From: Kribbella pratensis
Lineage (GTDB): Bacteria > Actinomycetota > Actinomycetes > Propionibacteriales > Kribbellaceae
Direction: 5' to 3'
NCBI RefSeq assembly: GCF_004365355.1
Contig: NZ_SODP01000004.1
Coordinates: 652,266-716,265, forward strand
DNA: 64,000 nucleotides
This document shows, piece after piece, positions 48,711-57,113 of this stretch. The translations under genes were made by a program, and so were the position numbers. The notes below the pieces were generated by a model that saw only the letters and a list, made by a program, of their open reading frames with translations, did no database searches and was not told where the DNA came from. The stretch's first letter is position 1. Every line of letters starts with the position of its first letter.

Positions 48711-50421
48711 GGCGTCGGCCGCGGCCGGTCGAGCGGCGGTCGGAACCAGTCGAACCCGGCGCCGAGCCGGCCGAGCGACCCGCGGAACCGGCCGCGCCGC
48801 GCGCCGAACCACCAGCGCCGCCCGTCCGACCCACAGATCCGCCTGAACTCGCCCCTCGGCCGACCGAGCTGGCCGTGCGTCCGGCTGAGCTGGCCGTGCG
48901 GCCCGAGCCGGCGGTGCGGTTTGTCGATCCGGCGGTGCGGTTTGTCGATCCGGCGGAACGTCGGCGCGAGCCCGATCGGCCGCCTCCGCCGCGTGGCGCG
49001 GAGGTCTCGACGGCCGGCCTCGCCGGCGGCTCGACGTACGTGCGCTCGCCGGGGGCCAGCTCCGACAGCAGCGGGTCGCCGGTCGTGAGCTTGGTGACCG
49101 TCGCGGCGATGCCGGCCTTGCGGGTCAGATCGCGCACGTCGCGGACCTGCTCGTCGGTCATCAGCGTGACCACGGTGCCCTCGGCGCCGGCGCGCGCCGT
49201 ACGGCCGGAGCGGTGCAGGTACGCCTTGTGCTCGATCGGCGGGTCGGCGTGGATCACCAGCGTCACCCCGTCGACATGGATGCCGCGGGCCGCGATGTCG
49301 GTGGCGACGAGCGTCTTCGCAGTACCGTCCGAGAAGGCCTCGAGGTTGCGGGTCCGGGCGCCCTGGGACAGGTTCCCGTGCAGCTCGACGGCCGGGACGC
49401 CCTGGGCGATCAGCTTCTTGGTCAGTGACTTGGCGCCGTACTTCGTCCGCGTGAACACCAGCGAACGCCCCGGCGCAGCCGTCAGGTCGACCAGCACCGG
49501 GAGCCGGGTGTCGGGCTGGACGTGCAGCACGTGGTGGGTCATCTTGGCGACCGGCGAGCGCGCCGAGTCGACGCTGTGCGTGACCGGGTTGCTCATGAAG
49601 CGTCGGACGAGAACGTCGACGCCGGCGTCCAGCGTCGCCGAGAACAGCAGCCGCTGAGCCGTGGCCGGTGTGGCCTCGAGAATCCGGCGTACGGCGGGAA
49701 GGAAGCCGAGGTCAGCCATGTGGTCGGCCTCGTCGAGCACGGTGATCTCCACCGCGCCGAGCTTCGCGTGACCAGCCTGGATGTGGTCCTCGAGCCGGCC
49801 CGGGCAGGCGACGACGATGTCGGCGCCCTTGCGCAGGCCGTTGATCTGCGGGCCGTGTCCGACACCGCCGAAGATCGTCATCGACCGCAGGCCGAGCGTG
49901 TCCGCGAGCGGCGTGATCGACGCCTGGATCTGCGTGGCGAGCTCGCGGGTCGGCGCGAGGATCAGAGCGCGCGGCTGGTTGGGCCGGCGCTTCGTCCCGC
50001 TCGCGGCGAGACGTGCGAGGACCGGCAGTACGAACGCGTAGGTCTTGCCGGACCCGGTCCGGCCGCGACCGAGAACGTCCTTGCCGGCCAGCGAATCCGG
50101 CAACGTCGCCGCCTGGATCGGGAACGGCTTGGTGACACCGGACGCGTCCAGCGCGGCCACGAGCGGAGCCGGCACGCCGAGCTCTGCGAACGTGCGGTTG
50201 TCGGGGGCAATCTCCGGCACACGGTTGTCAGGAGCAACAGTCTCGTTGTCTTCAGCAACTACAGGCTGTGCGGCCGGCTGGTTGCTGCGCGCGGCATCCG
50301 AACGGCGCCGGCGCCGCGGTCGCGTGGACGCGGCAGGGCCTTGCGGGGTTGCGCTCGCGGTGCGGCGCGGGGAGGTGGATTGCGTGGACGTGGTTGTAGA
50401 CGTGGGGCGGCGGGCCGCCAT
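48682..50421 (-). CDS. DEAD-box RNA helicase
   Basis: 579 aa. Q motif region FPIQAA, motif I GRTGSGKT, Ia PTRELA, II DEAD, III SAT, IV VFTRTK, V ATDIAARGIHVDGV and VI HRSGRTARAG are all present between about residues 80 and 440. Both tails are low complexity: an Arg/Ser/Thr/Pro-rich N-terminus and a C-terminus with AGSTNRT and AGRTASS repeats ending in a basic GRGRRRRGPGKQAA. Such tails bind RNA in cold-response helicases. ATG 50421 has TTGGAG upstream, and about 200 nt of leader separate it from the divergent gene. Confidence 0.93.
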   Translation of the reverse strand: MAARRPTSTTTSTQSTSPRRTASATPQGPAASTRPRRRRRSDAARSNQPAAQPVVAEDNETVAPDNRVPEIAPDNRTFAELGVPAPLVAALDASGVTKPFPIQAATLPDSLAGKDVLGRGRTGSGKTYAFVLPVLARLAASGTKRRPNQPRALILAPTRELATQIQASITPLADTLGLRSMTIFGGVGHGPQINGLRKGADIVVACPGRLEDHIQAGHAKLGAVEITVLDEADHMADLGFLPAVRRILEATPATAQRLLFSATLDAGVDVLVRRFMSNPVTHSVDSARSPVAKMTHHVLHVQPDTRLPVLVDLTAAPGRSLVFTRTKYGAKSLTKKLIAQGVPAVELHGNLSQGARTRNLEAFSDGTAKTLVATDIAARGIHVDGVTLVIHADPPIEHKAYLHRSGRTARAGAEGTVVTLMTDEQVRDVRDLTRKAGIAATVTKLTTGDPLLSELAPGERTYVEPPARPAVETSAPRGGGGRSGSRRRSAGSTNRTAGSTNRTAGSGRTASSAGRTASSVGRGASSGGSVGRTGGAGGSARGAAGSAGRSAGSAPGSTGSDRRSTGRGRRRRGPGKQAA

Positions 50422-50588
50422 AGAAGTACTCCAAAAGTCGGGGGTCGTCCTGCCCGGCGCGGCCTGGTGGGCCGCGGCGCGTGGTGGTCGACTGCTGGCG
50501 CACAGTAGTTGCGCTCACCGGCCCGAGGCAGAACTGGGCGGGCCGTCGTTACTAGTCTACGGCATCGATGGCCGACACCCGGCGGATA

Positions 50589-50618
50589 TTCACAGGACCC
50601 TCGTCACACGGTTAGGTT
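50589..50618 (+). promoter_or_regulatory. Candidate leaderless promoter of DinB-like gene
   Basis: TTCACA (50589-50594) and TAGGTT (50613-50618) are spaced 18 nt apart, and the GTG start at 50625 is 6 nt after the second element. No ribosome site is present, so transcription may start at the GTG. Confidence 0.4.
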
Positions 50619-50624
50619 CTGCAC

Positions 50625-51134
50625 GTGACGACTGAGTTCCGGGTGGACCCACCCACGGCCGCCGACGAGCGCACACTCCTGCAGGGATTCCTCGACTTCC
50701 ACCGCGGCACTCTGCTGTGGAAAGTGTCCGGGCTGACCGGTGAGCAGCTGGTCCAGCGCACCGTCGATCCGTCCAGCATGTCGCTGATCGGGCTGGTCAG
50801 ACACCTGAGCGAGGTCGAGAAGTACTGGTTCCACCGGGCGCTCGCCGGCCACGACTCACCCCCGAAGTACTGGACCGCCGAACACCCCGACGGCGACTTC
50901 GACCTGGTCGACCCCGCACAGGCCGAGCAGGACGTCGAGGACTTCCGCGAAATCGTGAGGACCTCGGACTCGCTGGCCGCGGGTTACTCGCTCGACGACA
51001 CCTTCACCCGCCCGAGGTACGACGAGCCGTACTCCGTCCGCTACCTCTACATCCACATGATCGAGGAATACTCCCGCCACAACGGCCACGCCGACCTCCT
51101 CCGCGAACGCCTCGACGGAACCACCGGCGAGTAA
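50625..51134 (+). CDS. DinB-like/DUF664 protein
   Basis: 169 aa. The helical bundle shows SLIGLVRHLSEVEKYWFHRALAG and YLYIHMIEEYSRHNGHADLLRERLDGTTG, with histidines at metal positions. It resembles the product of 18840-19346 in length and layout (the tail RERLDGTTGE compares with RESLDGQTGY there), so the two are paralogs. Possible mycothiol-dependent activity is a family-level idea only. Confidence 0.86.
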   Translation: MTTEFRVDPPTAADERTLLQGFLDFHRGTLLWKVSGLTGEQLVQRTVDPSSMSLIGLVRHLSEVEKYWFHRALAGHDSPPKYWTAEHPDGDFDLVDPAQAEQDVEDFREIVRTSDSLAAGYSLDDTFTRPRYDEPYSVRYLYIHMIEEYSRHNGHADLLRERLDGTTGE

Positions 51135-51212
51135 CGGGAGTTTGCCTGCGCGAAGTGGGTGCGCTGAGGAGCGCAGCGACGAGAGGCGGGCGGGAGCACG
51201 CGGGGGATTCTT

Positions 51213-51899
51213 CTACGGCTTGATTGAGTGGATGAGGCCCAGGAGGTCGGTTACTACGCCGCGGACGCCTGGGATGCGTGTTAGGCGGAGGAGGCGGTCG
51301 ACCAGGGGAACGGCTCGGTCGATCAGGGCGCGGGTGCGGCGGACGTCGTCGCTGGAGTCGTGGACCCAGAACAGGACGACGCCCATCTGCAGCAGCCACA
51401 GCAACTCCGGCAGTTCGGCTCGCAGGTCCGCCGGCACCTTCAGGTCCGAGCCCTCCACCACCTGGCGGAAGATGTCCACAGCCGCATCGCGCGCCGGCCG
51501 CGACTCCTCGCTGAACGGAGACAGCGGGCTCTTGGGATCCGCCGCCGTCTTGAAGAACGTGCCTGCGAACTCGTGGTACGGCGCCGCCACCTCCAGCCAC
51601 GTCCGCAGTACACCGGTCATCCGCGGCACGAACGCCTTCTCAGCGGCGAGAAGCTCCTCGACAGCTGCGCGGTGCTGGTCCTGGAGCAGGTCGTAGTACG
51701 CCTGCATCAGGTGGTCCTTGGAGCCGTAGTAGTAGTACGCATTGCCCACCGAGACCCCGGCCTCGGCGGCGATCGCACGCATCGTGGTCTTCCCGTACCC
51801 CTGCTCCCGGAACAGCCGTAGCGCGGTCGACAGGATCAGCTCGCGCGTCTGCTCACCCTTCGCGGTCGCACCGTCCGTCACATCCGTCAGCGTAGTCAC
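51213..51899 (-). CDS. TetR-family regulator
   Basis: 228 aa from GTG 51899. HTH: ILSTALRLFREQGYGKTTMRAIAAEAGVSVGNAYYYYGSKDHLMQAYYDLL. The C-terminal domain is helical, with a TetR_C-like pocket. The start overlaps the DCC gene by 47 nt and ggag is too close to GTG 51899, so GTG 51881 (TDGATAKGEQ) may be the true start. It is the last gene of a three-gene leftward operon whose promoter carries two TTGAACA-CGTTCA palindromes, the likely autoregulatory sites. Confidence 0.9.
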   Translation of the reverse strand: MTTLTDVTDGATAKGEQTRELILSTALRLFREQGYGKTTMRAIAAEAGVSVGNAYYYYGSKDHLMQAYYDLLQDQHRAAVEELLAAEKAFVPRMTGVLRTWLEVAAPYHEFAGTFFKTAADPKSPLSPFSEESRPARDAAVDIFRQVVEGSDLKVPADLRAELPELLWLLQMGVVLFWVHDSSDDVRRTRALIDRAVPLVDRLLRLTRIPGVRGVVTDLLGLIHSIKP

Positions 51900-52263
51900 C
51901 TCCGCTCAACCGCCGCAGTCCTGCGGCTGCTTGCACCATCGCCCGCGCCACCGGTCGCATCGCCGGGCTCGCCAGTCGTACGGCGGTGTGCCTGTGCTCC
52001 CCCGTTGCCCACAGGCACACGATCCAGGCGCGATCGCCGACGTACACGGACCCGTCGTCGGCGATCACCGTCACCTCGCGCAACGTCGCTTCGTGATCCA
52101 GCGTCGGGTACTGCGCCCGCGCATCCGCCGACCCCGCCGCGACGAACCGCAGGCGCACCACGCCGCCCTCTCCGTTCGACGCCGGCCGCTGGGCCGCCAG
52201 CCAGTCCTTGAACCGGCGGCACAGTCCGCAGTGGGCGTCGTACAGCACCGTCAACTCACGCAC
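51853..52263 (-). CDS. DCC-family thiol-disulfide protein (DUF393)
   Basis: 136 aa. The family name comes from the N-terminal LYDAHCGLCRRFKDWL, with CxxC redox cysteines. FVAAGSADARAQYP and the late GDRAWIVCLWATGEHRHTAVRL segments match DUF393. A disulfide exchange role is expected. The C-terminal tail reads into the TetR start. GTG 52263 is 13 nt downstream of the membrane protein gene. Confidence 0.85.
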   Translation of the reverse strand: MRELTVLYDAHCGLCRRFKDWLAAQRPASNGEGGVVRLRFVAAGSADARAQYPTLDHEATLREVTVIADDGSVYVGDRAWIVCLWATGEHRHTAVRLASPAMRPVARAMVQAAAGLRRLSGGDYADGCDGRCDREG

Positions 52264-52276
52264 GATTCGGCGGTCT

Positions 52277-52708
52277 TCAATACCCGTACCGCGCGGCTTG
52301 CTCGGTCATGGTCAGCGGCTGGACCGTGTCGTTGGGCGGCACCGGCGGGGTCGTCTGCAGCTCGAGGCGGCTGCGGGTGCGGATCTTGTTGAAGATCCAG
52401 ACGTTGGTCAGATGCACCACCCCGAGCACCAGCATCACGATCCCGAGCTTCACGCTCAGCTGCTCGAACACCCCGCGGGCGTCGTCGACCGCGCTCCCGC
52501 CCCGCAGGAACAGCGTCACGAACCCGAGGTTGACCAGGTAGAACCCGACCACGAGCAGCCGGTTCACCGCGTCGGCGAAGTCCTCGTTGCCGTGGAACAC
52601 GTCGACCAGGAAGATCCGCCCGTTCCGGCTCAGCGTCCGCGCCACCCAGACCGTCAGCGGCACCGCAATGGCCAGGTAGACCAGGTATGTCGTCACCGTC
52701 ATGTCCAT
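52277..52708 (-). CDS. Small membrane protein of TetR operon
   Basis: 143 aa from ATG 52708; an in-frame GTG at 52732 lies inside an operator and is less likely. Three hydrophobic segments (TYLVYLAIAVPLTVWVA, RLLVVGFYLVNLGFVTLFL and LGIVMLVLGVVHLTNVWIF) flank a soluble loop with DVFHGNEDFADAVN. I do not recognise the family. The gene is first in the operon with a DCC protein and a TetR regulator, so the three may form a stress- or ligand-responsive membrane redox unit. Confidence 0.72.
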   Translation of the reverse strand: MDMTVTTYLVYLAIAVPLTVWVARTLSRNGRIFLVDVFHGNEDFADAVNRLLVVGFYLVNLGFVTLFLRGGSAVDDARGVFEQLSVKLGIVMLVLGVVHLTNVWIFNKIRTRSRLELQTTPPVPPNDTVQPLTMTEQAARYGY

Positions 52709-52724
52709 CTCGTCCCCACTCTTC

Positions 52725-52784
52725 TTGAACACGTTCAGATCTCTGACTGCTCCGACCGTACGCCGACTTTTTGAACATGTTCAA
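52725..52784. promoter_or_regulatory. Two palindromic operators, TTGAACA(C/T)GTTCA
   Basis: TTGAACATGTTCAA (52771-52784) is a perfect 14-bp palindrome. TTGAACACGTTCAG (52725-52738) is the same site with one symmetric-position change and one end mismatch. Centres are 46 bp apart, between the membrane protein start (52708) and the divergent amidohydrolase start (52832). TGAACATGTTCA-like sites are typical TetR-family targets, and a TetR gene is in the operon. Confidence 0.7.
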
Positions 52785-52831
52785 GTCGCAGATCACGTGA
52801 CGTGGATCTCGGCTGGGGCAGGATGGGAACC

Positions 52832-53869
52832 ATGGCGACCTGGGTCTTCGAAGGAACCGTGCTCCCGTCCGGCGACGCCGCGCGCGTCGTGTTCGGCCCG
52901 GGCGAGATCGGCGAGGTGCTGCCCGGGCGGTACGGCGTACCGGGTCTGGTCGACTCGCACTGTCACCTGACCATGGCCGCCGGTCCGAACGGACCCGTGC
53001 TGCGCGACGCGGACTTCGCGGCCGAGCGGCTCGGTGAGCTGGCCGGCGCCGGCGTGAGCGTTGTCCGGGATGTCGGCGGCAACCGCGAGGTCACGCTCGA
53101 GCTGGCGCGTACGCCCGATGACAGCCGCCCGCTCGTCCTCGCGGCCGGCCGGTTCCTCGCGCCGGAGGGCTGCTACTTCCCGCAGGCGTACGAGCCGGTC
53201 GCTCCCGAGGATCTGCTCGCCGCGGTCGAGGCCGAGATCGCCGACGGCGCCACCTGGCTGAAGCTGGTCGGTGACTTCCCCGAGGTGGGTCCGGACGGCC
53301 CGATCCGCGGCAGCAAGGTCAGCCCGACGTACGGTCTGGATGTGGTTGGGGCCGTGGTCGACCTGGCCCACTCCCGCGACGCCCGGGTCGCGGCACACGT
53401 CAACACCGACCACGTCAGCGACCTGATCCGGGTCGGAATCGACTCGGTCGAACACGGTACGGCGCTCACCGAGCGGGATCTGGAAACCCTCGGCGCCCGC
53501 GGCGGCGCGTGGACCCCGACACTGTGCGCCTCGGTCAGCCCGAGCCCGAACGAGACCCCCGAGCAGACGGCTCGTCGCAAAGGCCGCTCCGAGTACCTGG
53601 CATCGATCCTGCCGCTCGCCGAGCAGTATGGCGTCCGCGTGCTGACCGGGTCCGACGTCGTCGGCACGGTCGCCCGCGAAATCGACATGCTGGTCCAGCA
53701 CGGGCTGTCCGTCGAACAGGCCCTCACCGCAGCCTCCACTGGCGCACAGGACTTCCTCGGTCTCACCGGCGTAGGCAACCTCGTCACGTACGACGCCGAC
53801 CCGCGTGAGCATCCCGAAGTACTGGCGACGCCGGCTGCCGTCGTGCTGAACAACCGCCGGATCTCATGA
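52832..53869 (+). CDS. Amidohydrolase-family protein
   Basis: 345 aa. GVPGLVDSHCHLTMAAG gives the HxH metal pair, ATWLKLVGDF a candidate Lys, VAAHVNTDHVSD and SVEHGTALT later histidines, and VLTGSDVVG the last Asp. This is the prolidase/imidazolonepropionase-like branch. I chose ATG 52832 (ATWVFEG, gatggga upstream); ATG 52823 and 52802 lie in frame. It faces the TetR operon across the shared operators and overlaps the next gene as ATGA. Confidence 0.86.
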   Translation: MATWVFEGTVLPSGDAARVVFGPGEIGEVLPGRYGVPGLVDSHCHLTMAAGPNGPVLRDADFAAERLGELAGAGVSVVRDVGGNREVTLELARTPDDSRPLVLAAGRFLAPEGCYFPQAYEPVAPEDLLAAVEAEIADGATWLKLVGDFPEVGPDGPIRGSKVSPTYGLDVVGAVVDLAHSRDARVAAHVNTDHVSDLIRVGIDSVEHGTALTERDLETLGARGGAWTPTLCASVSPSPNETPEQTARRKGRSEYLASILPLAEQYGVRVLTGSDVVGTVAREIDMLVQHGLSVEQALTAASTGAQDFLGLTGVGNLVTYDADPREHPEVLATPAAVVLNNRRIS

Positions 53870-54225
53870 AGGAGAAGGACCTCGACCGCTGGGTCGACCG
53901 GTACCGGAAGGCGTGGGAGAGCAACGATCCCGCGCATATCGCCGCGCTCTGGACCGAGGACGCCGCCTGGTACCGGCGTCCGGACGAGGCGCCGGTGCTC
54001 GGGCGGGACGCGATCGTGGCGGCCTGGCTCGACGTCGCGGACGGCCCGGGCGAGACGGACTTCGAGTACCAGGTGCTCGGGTTCGGTGACGGGGTCGGCT
54101 TCGTGCGCGGCTGGACGACGTACCTGACCAATCCACCGGCCGAGTTCAGCAACCTCTGGGTGATCCGGCTGGACCGCGACCGGGCACACGAGTTCACCGA
54201 ATGGTGGATGGAAAAGCCGCTGTGA
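53866..54225 (+). CDS. SnoaL-like/NTF2-fold protein
   Basis: 119 aa cone-shaped NTF2 fold: LDRWVDRYRKAWESNDPAHIAALWTEDAAWYRRP, VLGRDAIVAAW, VRGWTTYLTNPPAEFSNLWVIRLDRD and EFTEWWMEKP. Such proteins are small enzymes or binding modules. It overlaps the amidohydrolase by 4 nt and is probably its partner. The long hairpin element begins 4 nt after its stop. Confidence 0.83.
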   Translation: MKEKDLDRWVDRYRKAWESNDPAHIAALWTEDAAWYRRPDEAPVLGRDAIVAAWLDVADGPGETDFEYQVLGFGDGVGFVRGWTTYLTNPPAEFSNLWVIRLDRDRAHEFTEWWMEKPL

Positions 54226-54228
54226 GCC

Positions 54229-54393
54229 AGGGCATGTCTCCCGATCCCGCGCCGTAGCGAGCAGGTGCTCGGTGCGGTGCCTCGGCGTGCTGGAGGGGAG
54301 GCCTCGATGTGGTTCATCGTGGCCTTTCCTCCAGTGCGGCGAGGTGCCGTGCCGAGTGCCGCGCAGTAGGTGCGGGATCGGGAGACATGCCCT
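54229..54393 (+). repeat. 165-nt long-hairpin element (palindromic MITE or structured RNA)
   Basis: Outer arms agggcatgtctcccgatcccgc (22 bp written as two parts: 54229-54250) and their exact complement (54372-54393) pair perfectly. An internal loop of about 10 nt per side follows. The inner arms 54264-54309 and 54315-54360 pair at 44 of 46 positions, ten of them G.U, around a 5-nt loop. All G.U pairs are allowed only in RNA read from the + strand. It lies between two rightward genes in a 309-nt gap and has no visible target duplication or transposase. It could be a MITE-like palindrome, a long terminator or a stable RNA. The rest of the gap holds a gggctcagccc hairpin. Confidence 0.7.
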
Positions 54394-54534
54394 ATGCTCG
54401 CGGATAGGCGCTCAGGGTGCCACCGGTCCGCGGGAAGGGCTCAGCCCACCTGAAATGAGCACGGTTGTGGCAGTTGTTCACCTCCTTTCTCGCCTGACGA
54501 CGCGGACAGCAGGCTCGTAGAGAGGAGGTCGGTG

Positions 54535-55977
54535 ATGCCGACCCGAAATCTTCCGGACGACCCACACCTCGAACACCTTCGCAAGCAGGCGAAAGCGCTG
54601 CTCAAGGGCGTCCGCGCCGGCGACCGCGACGCGATCGCACTCGCGGACGAGTTCCACCCTGTGCACACGCTGGCGGACGCGCAACTGGTCGTTGCCCGCA
54701 GCTACGGATTCCCCAGCTGGCCGAGGATCGTGCGGCACCTGGAGTTGGTGAGCAGGTACAGCCGGTCACCGCATCGGCAGACCGTCGGCGGCCCGCTCGA
54801 TACTCCGGAGCAACGAGCCGACGAGTTCCTCCGCCTGGCGACCTTGCACTACGGGCAGGACGATCCGGCGCGCCAACGATCCGCACGTGATCTCCTGGAC
54901 CAGTTCCCAGAGATTGCCCAGAGCAACATCTATACGAAGGTCGTTGCCGGGGACATCGACGGCGTACGCGCGGACCTGTCGAATGCAGCGAAAGAAGGGG
55001 GACCGTACCGCTGGGAGCCGTTGCTCTACCTCACGTACAGCCGCCTCGACGCGCCCAACCAGGTCGAGATCGCCCGTCTCCTCCTCGAGAACGGTGCCGA
55101 TCCGAACGCCGGATACCTCTGGCAGGGACTGCCGTCGCCGTTCACCGCGATCACGGGCGTCTTCGGTCGCGGTGAGGGCGACCAACCACCGCATCCCAAC
55201 CGGGTCGAACTCGCTCGCGTACTGCTCGATGCGGGCGCGGACCCGAACGACAGCCAGACCATGTACAACTGCGGTCCCGGTTGTCCCCCGCCGTACGACG
55301 ATGTGCATCTGGAGCTGCTGATCGAGTACGGGCTGGGCCGCGGCGACGGCGGTCCGTGGCACGAACGGATGACGACCGCGCACCCGACTCCGCAGCAACT
55401 ACTGGAAGACGAGCTGGTGTTCGCGTCCTGGGCGGGCCTGCTGCACCGGGCCGAACTGGTGCTTGCCCAGGGCACCGATCCTGAGGGCACCGGCACCAGG
55501 CATCCGGTGTTCGGCGGCAATCGACCGTACGAACTGGCCGCGATCCAAGGGCATACGGAGATCGCGGAGCTGCTGCGCGCCCGAGGAGCGGCACCGCTGG
55601 ACGAGATCGACGACGTGTACGCCGCGGCGATGCGCGGTGAAACGCCGGACATCGACGCCGGGCTCGCCGCGCGGGCGGTGGCTCGCCAACGTCATCTGCC
55701 CGTTCGAGCCGCCGAGATCGGCCGCACCGAGGCGATGGAACCGCTGCAGCGGCTCGGGTTCGATCTGAGTGCGATCTCCGGCGGTGCGGCGCCGATCCAC
55801 CGCGCGGCGCTCAACGGTCACCTGGAGACGGTCAAGAAGCTCATCGAACTGGGCGCCGACCCGGAGCTGCGCGATCCCAACTACAACGGGAACGCGCTCG
55901 GCTGGGCGGAGCACAACCACCAGCAGGCGGTGGCCGACTACCTCAGGGGCTTACCGCAAGGAACAGGAACGCGCTGA
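54535..55977 (+). CDS. Ankyrin-repeat protein
   Basis: 480 aa. At least four ankyrin-like units: VEIARLLLENGADPNAGY, RVELARVLLDAGADPNDS, GHTEIAELLRARGAAP and GHLETVKKLIELGADPELRDPNYNGNALGWAE. The N-terminal 90 residues (PDDPHLEHLRKQAKALLKGVRAGD ... QLVVARSYGFPSWPRIVRHLE) are a common actinomycete extension before the repeats. A protein-binding scaffold is the general expectation. GTG 54532 lies just before ATG 54535; gagaggagg is upstream. The end overlaps the antiporter gene by 35 bp. Confidence 0.85.
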   Translation: MPTRNLPDDPHLEHLRKQAKALLKGVRAGDRDAIALADEFHPVHTLADAQLVVARSYGFPSWPRIVRHLELVSRYSRSPHRQTVGGPLDTPEQRADEFLRLATLHYGQDDPARQRSARDLLDQFPEIAQSNIYTKVVAGDIDGVRADLSNAAKEGGPYRWEPLLYLTYSRLDAPNQVEIARLLLENGADPNAGYLWQGLPSPFTAITGVFGRGEGDQPPHPNRVELARVLLDAGADPNDSQTMYNCGPGCPPPYDDVHLELLIEYGLGRGDGGPWHERMTTAHPTPQQLLEDELVFASWAGLLHRAELVLAQGTDPEGTGTRHPVFGGNRPYELAAIQGHTEIAELLRARGAAPLDEIDDVYAAAMRGETPDIDAGLAARAVARQRHLPVRAAEIGRTEAMEPLQRLGFDLSAISGGAAPIHRAALNGHLETVKKLIELGADPELRDPNYNGNALGWAEHNHQQAVADYLRGLPQGTGTR

Positions 55978-57049
55978 ACACCGCGAGGTGAACGGCTCCC
56001 TGGAGCAACGTGGCGCGCCCGGTCGCGAGCGTCAGCATCGCGGTGACAACCGTCAGCGCGAACAGCACCATCTCCTTGCCGTCGAGTCCGAGGACGAGCG
56101 GTCCGCTCAGCCAGATGGACGCGAGCGCGATCGCGGGGATGGTCAGTCCGATGCTGGCGAGTGCTGAGCCGAGCGCCAGGTTGACGCTGGTCTGGAGGCG
56201 GTTCCGCAGTGCCGCGCGCACTGCGGCAACCGTCTCCGGAAGCAGCACCAGCAGCGCGATCACGACACCGACCACGGACAGCGGCGCGCCGGCCGACTCC
56301 ACCGCGGACTCGAGCCTCGGCGAAACAGTCTTGGCCAGACCAACGACCGCGACCAGACAGACGAACAGCAGCCCGAGGCTGAGCAGCGCGGTCTTGCCGC
56401 TCGGCGCCGCCGCGTGCTGATCCTCGTCGTCGACGTCACTGTCACCGTCGGCACGCACGGGGAGGAAGTAGTCGCGGTGCCGGATCGTCTGGATGAACAC
56501 GAAGACGCCGTACAGCACCAACGACGTCACGCCGGCGAACGCGAGCTGCGCCGAGCTGAACCGCGGCCCCGGCGCGCTCGTCGTGAACGTCGGCAGCACC
56601 AAACTCAAGGTGACCAGGGCAGTCATCACGGTCAGCGCGGAGTACGACGCCTGCACACGGAACTCCTGCACGCGATGCCGCAGCGAGCCGACGACGAGAG
56701 CCAACCCGAGGATCCCGTTGCAGGTGATCATCACCGCGGCGAAGACGGTGTCGCGGGCCAGCGAGGCGGTCTTCTCCCCACCCGGCGCCATCAGCGTGAC
56801 GATCAGCGCGACCTCGATGATCGTCACGGCAAGCGCGAGAATCAGCGTGCCGAACGGTTCACCGACGCGGTGTGCGACAACCTCGGCGTGATGAACGGCC
56901 GCGATCACCGCGGCGCCGAGACCGAGGCACACGAAGATCAGCAGAACCGCGCCCAGGTGGCGATGCCAGGTCAGCAGGAGGTCAACGAAAACGAGTGGCG
57001 GCACGACCAACGTCCAGCGCGGCAGCCCTTGGATCACGGAGATTCTCAT
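55943..57049 (-). CDS. ChaA-type cation/proton antiporter (CaCA superfamily)
   Basis: 368 aa with ten to eleven predicted helices. The two alpha repeats are VGEPFGTLILALAVTIIEVALIVTLM and LLPETVAAVRAALRNRLQTSVNLALGSALASIGLTIPAIA, each with the conserved acidic residue (E-P-x-G-T and P-E-x). A charged loop SDVDDEDQH separates the halves. The protein exchanges Ca2+, Na+ or K+ for H+. ATG 57049 is used; an in-frame GTG (VIQG) a few codons later is possible. Confidence 0.88.
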   Translation of the reverse strand: MRISVIQGLPRWTLVVPPLVFVDLLLTWHRHLGAVLLIFVCLGLGAAVIAAVHHAEVVAHRVGEPFGTLILALAVTIIEVALIVTLMAPGGEKTASLARDTVFAAVMITCNGILGLALVVGSLRHRVQEFRVQASYSALTVMTALVTLSLVLPTFTTSAPGPRFSSAQLAFAGVTSLVLYGVFVFIQTIRHRDYFLPVRADGDSDVDDEDQHAAAPSGKTALLSLGLLFVCLVAVVGLAKTVSPRLESAVESAGAPLSVVGVVIALLVLLPETVAAVRAALRNRLQTSVNLALGSALASIGLTIPAIALASIWLSGPLVLGLDGKEMVLFALTVVTAMLTLATGRATLLQGAVHLAVFSAFLFLAVSP

Positions 57050-57113
57050 CCTCAGACAGTCTATCGGGAATCCCCTTGGCATCCGGGGGACATCGGGTGA
57101 TGCTTCTCCCACC

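Noticed and set aside
54229..54393. Insertion sequence remnant with terminal repeats
   Set aside because: No transposase fragment and no target duplication visible; the interior pairs with itself along its whole length, unlike an IS remnant.
54272..54520. Small ORF of 82 codons inside the 54.2-54.5 kb gap
   Set aside because: It runs through the hairpin element and has no ribosome site or domain.
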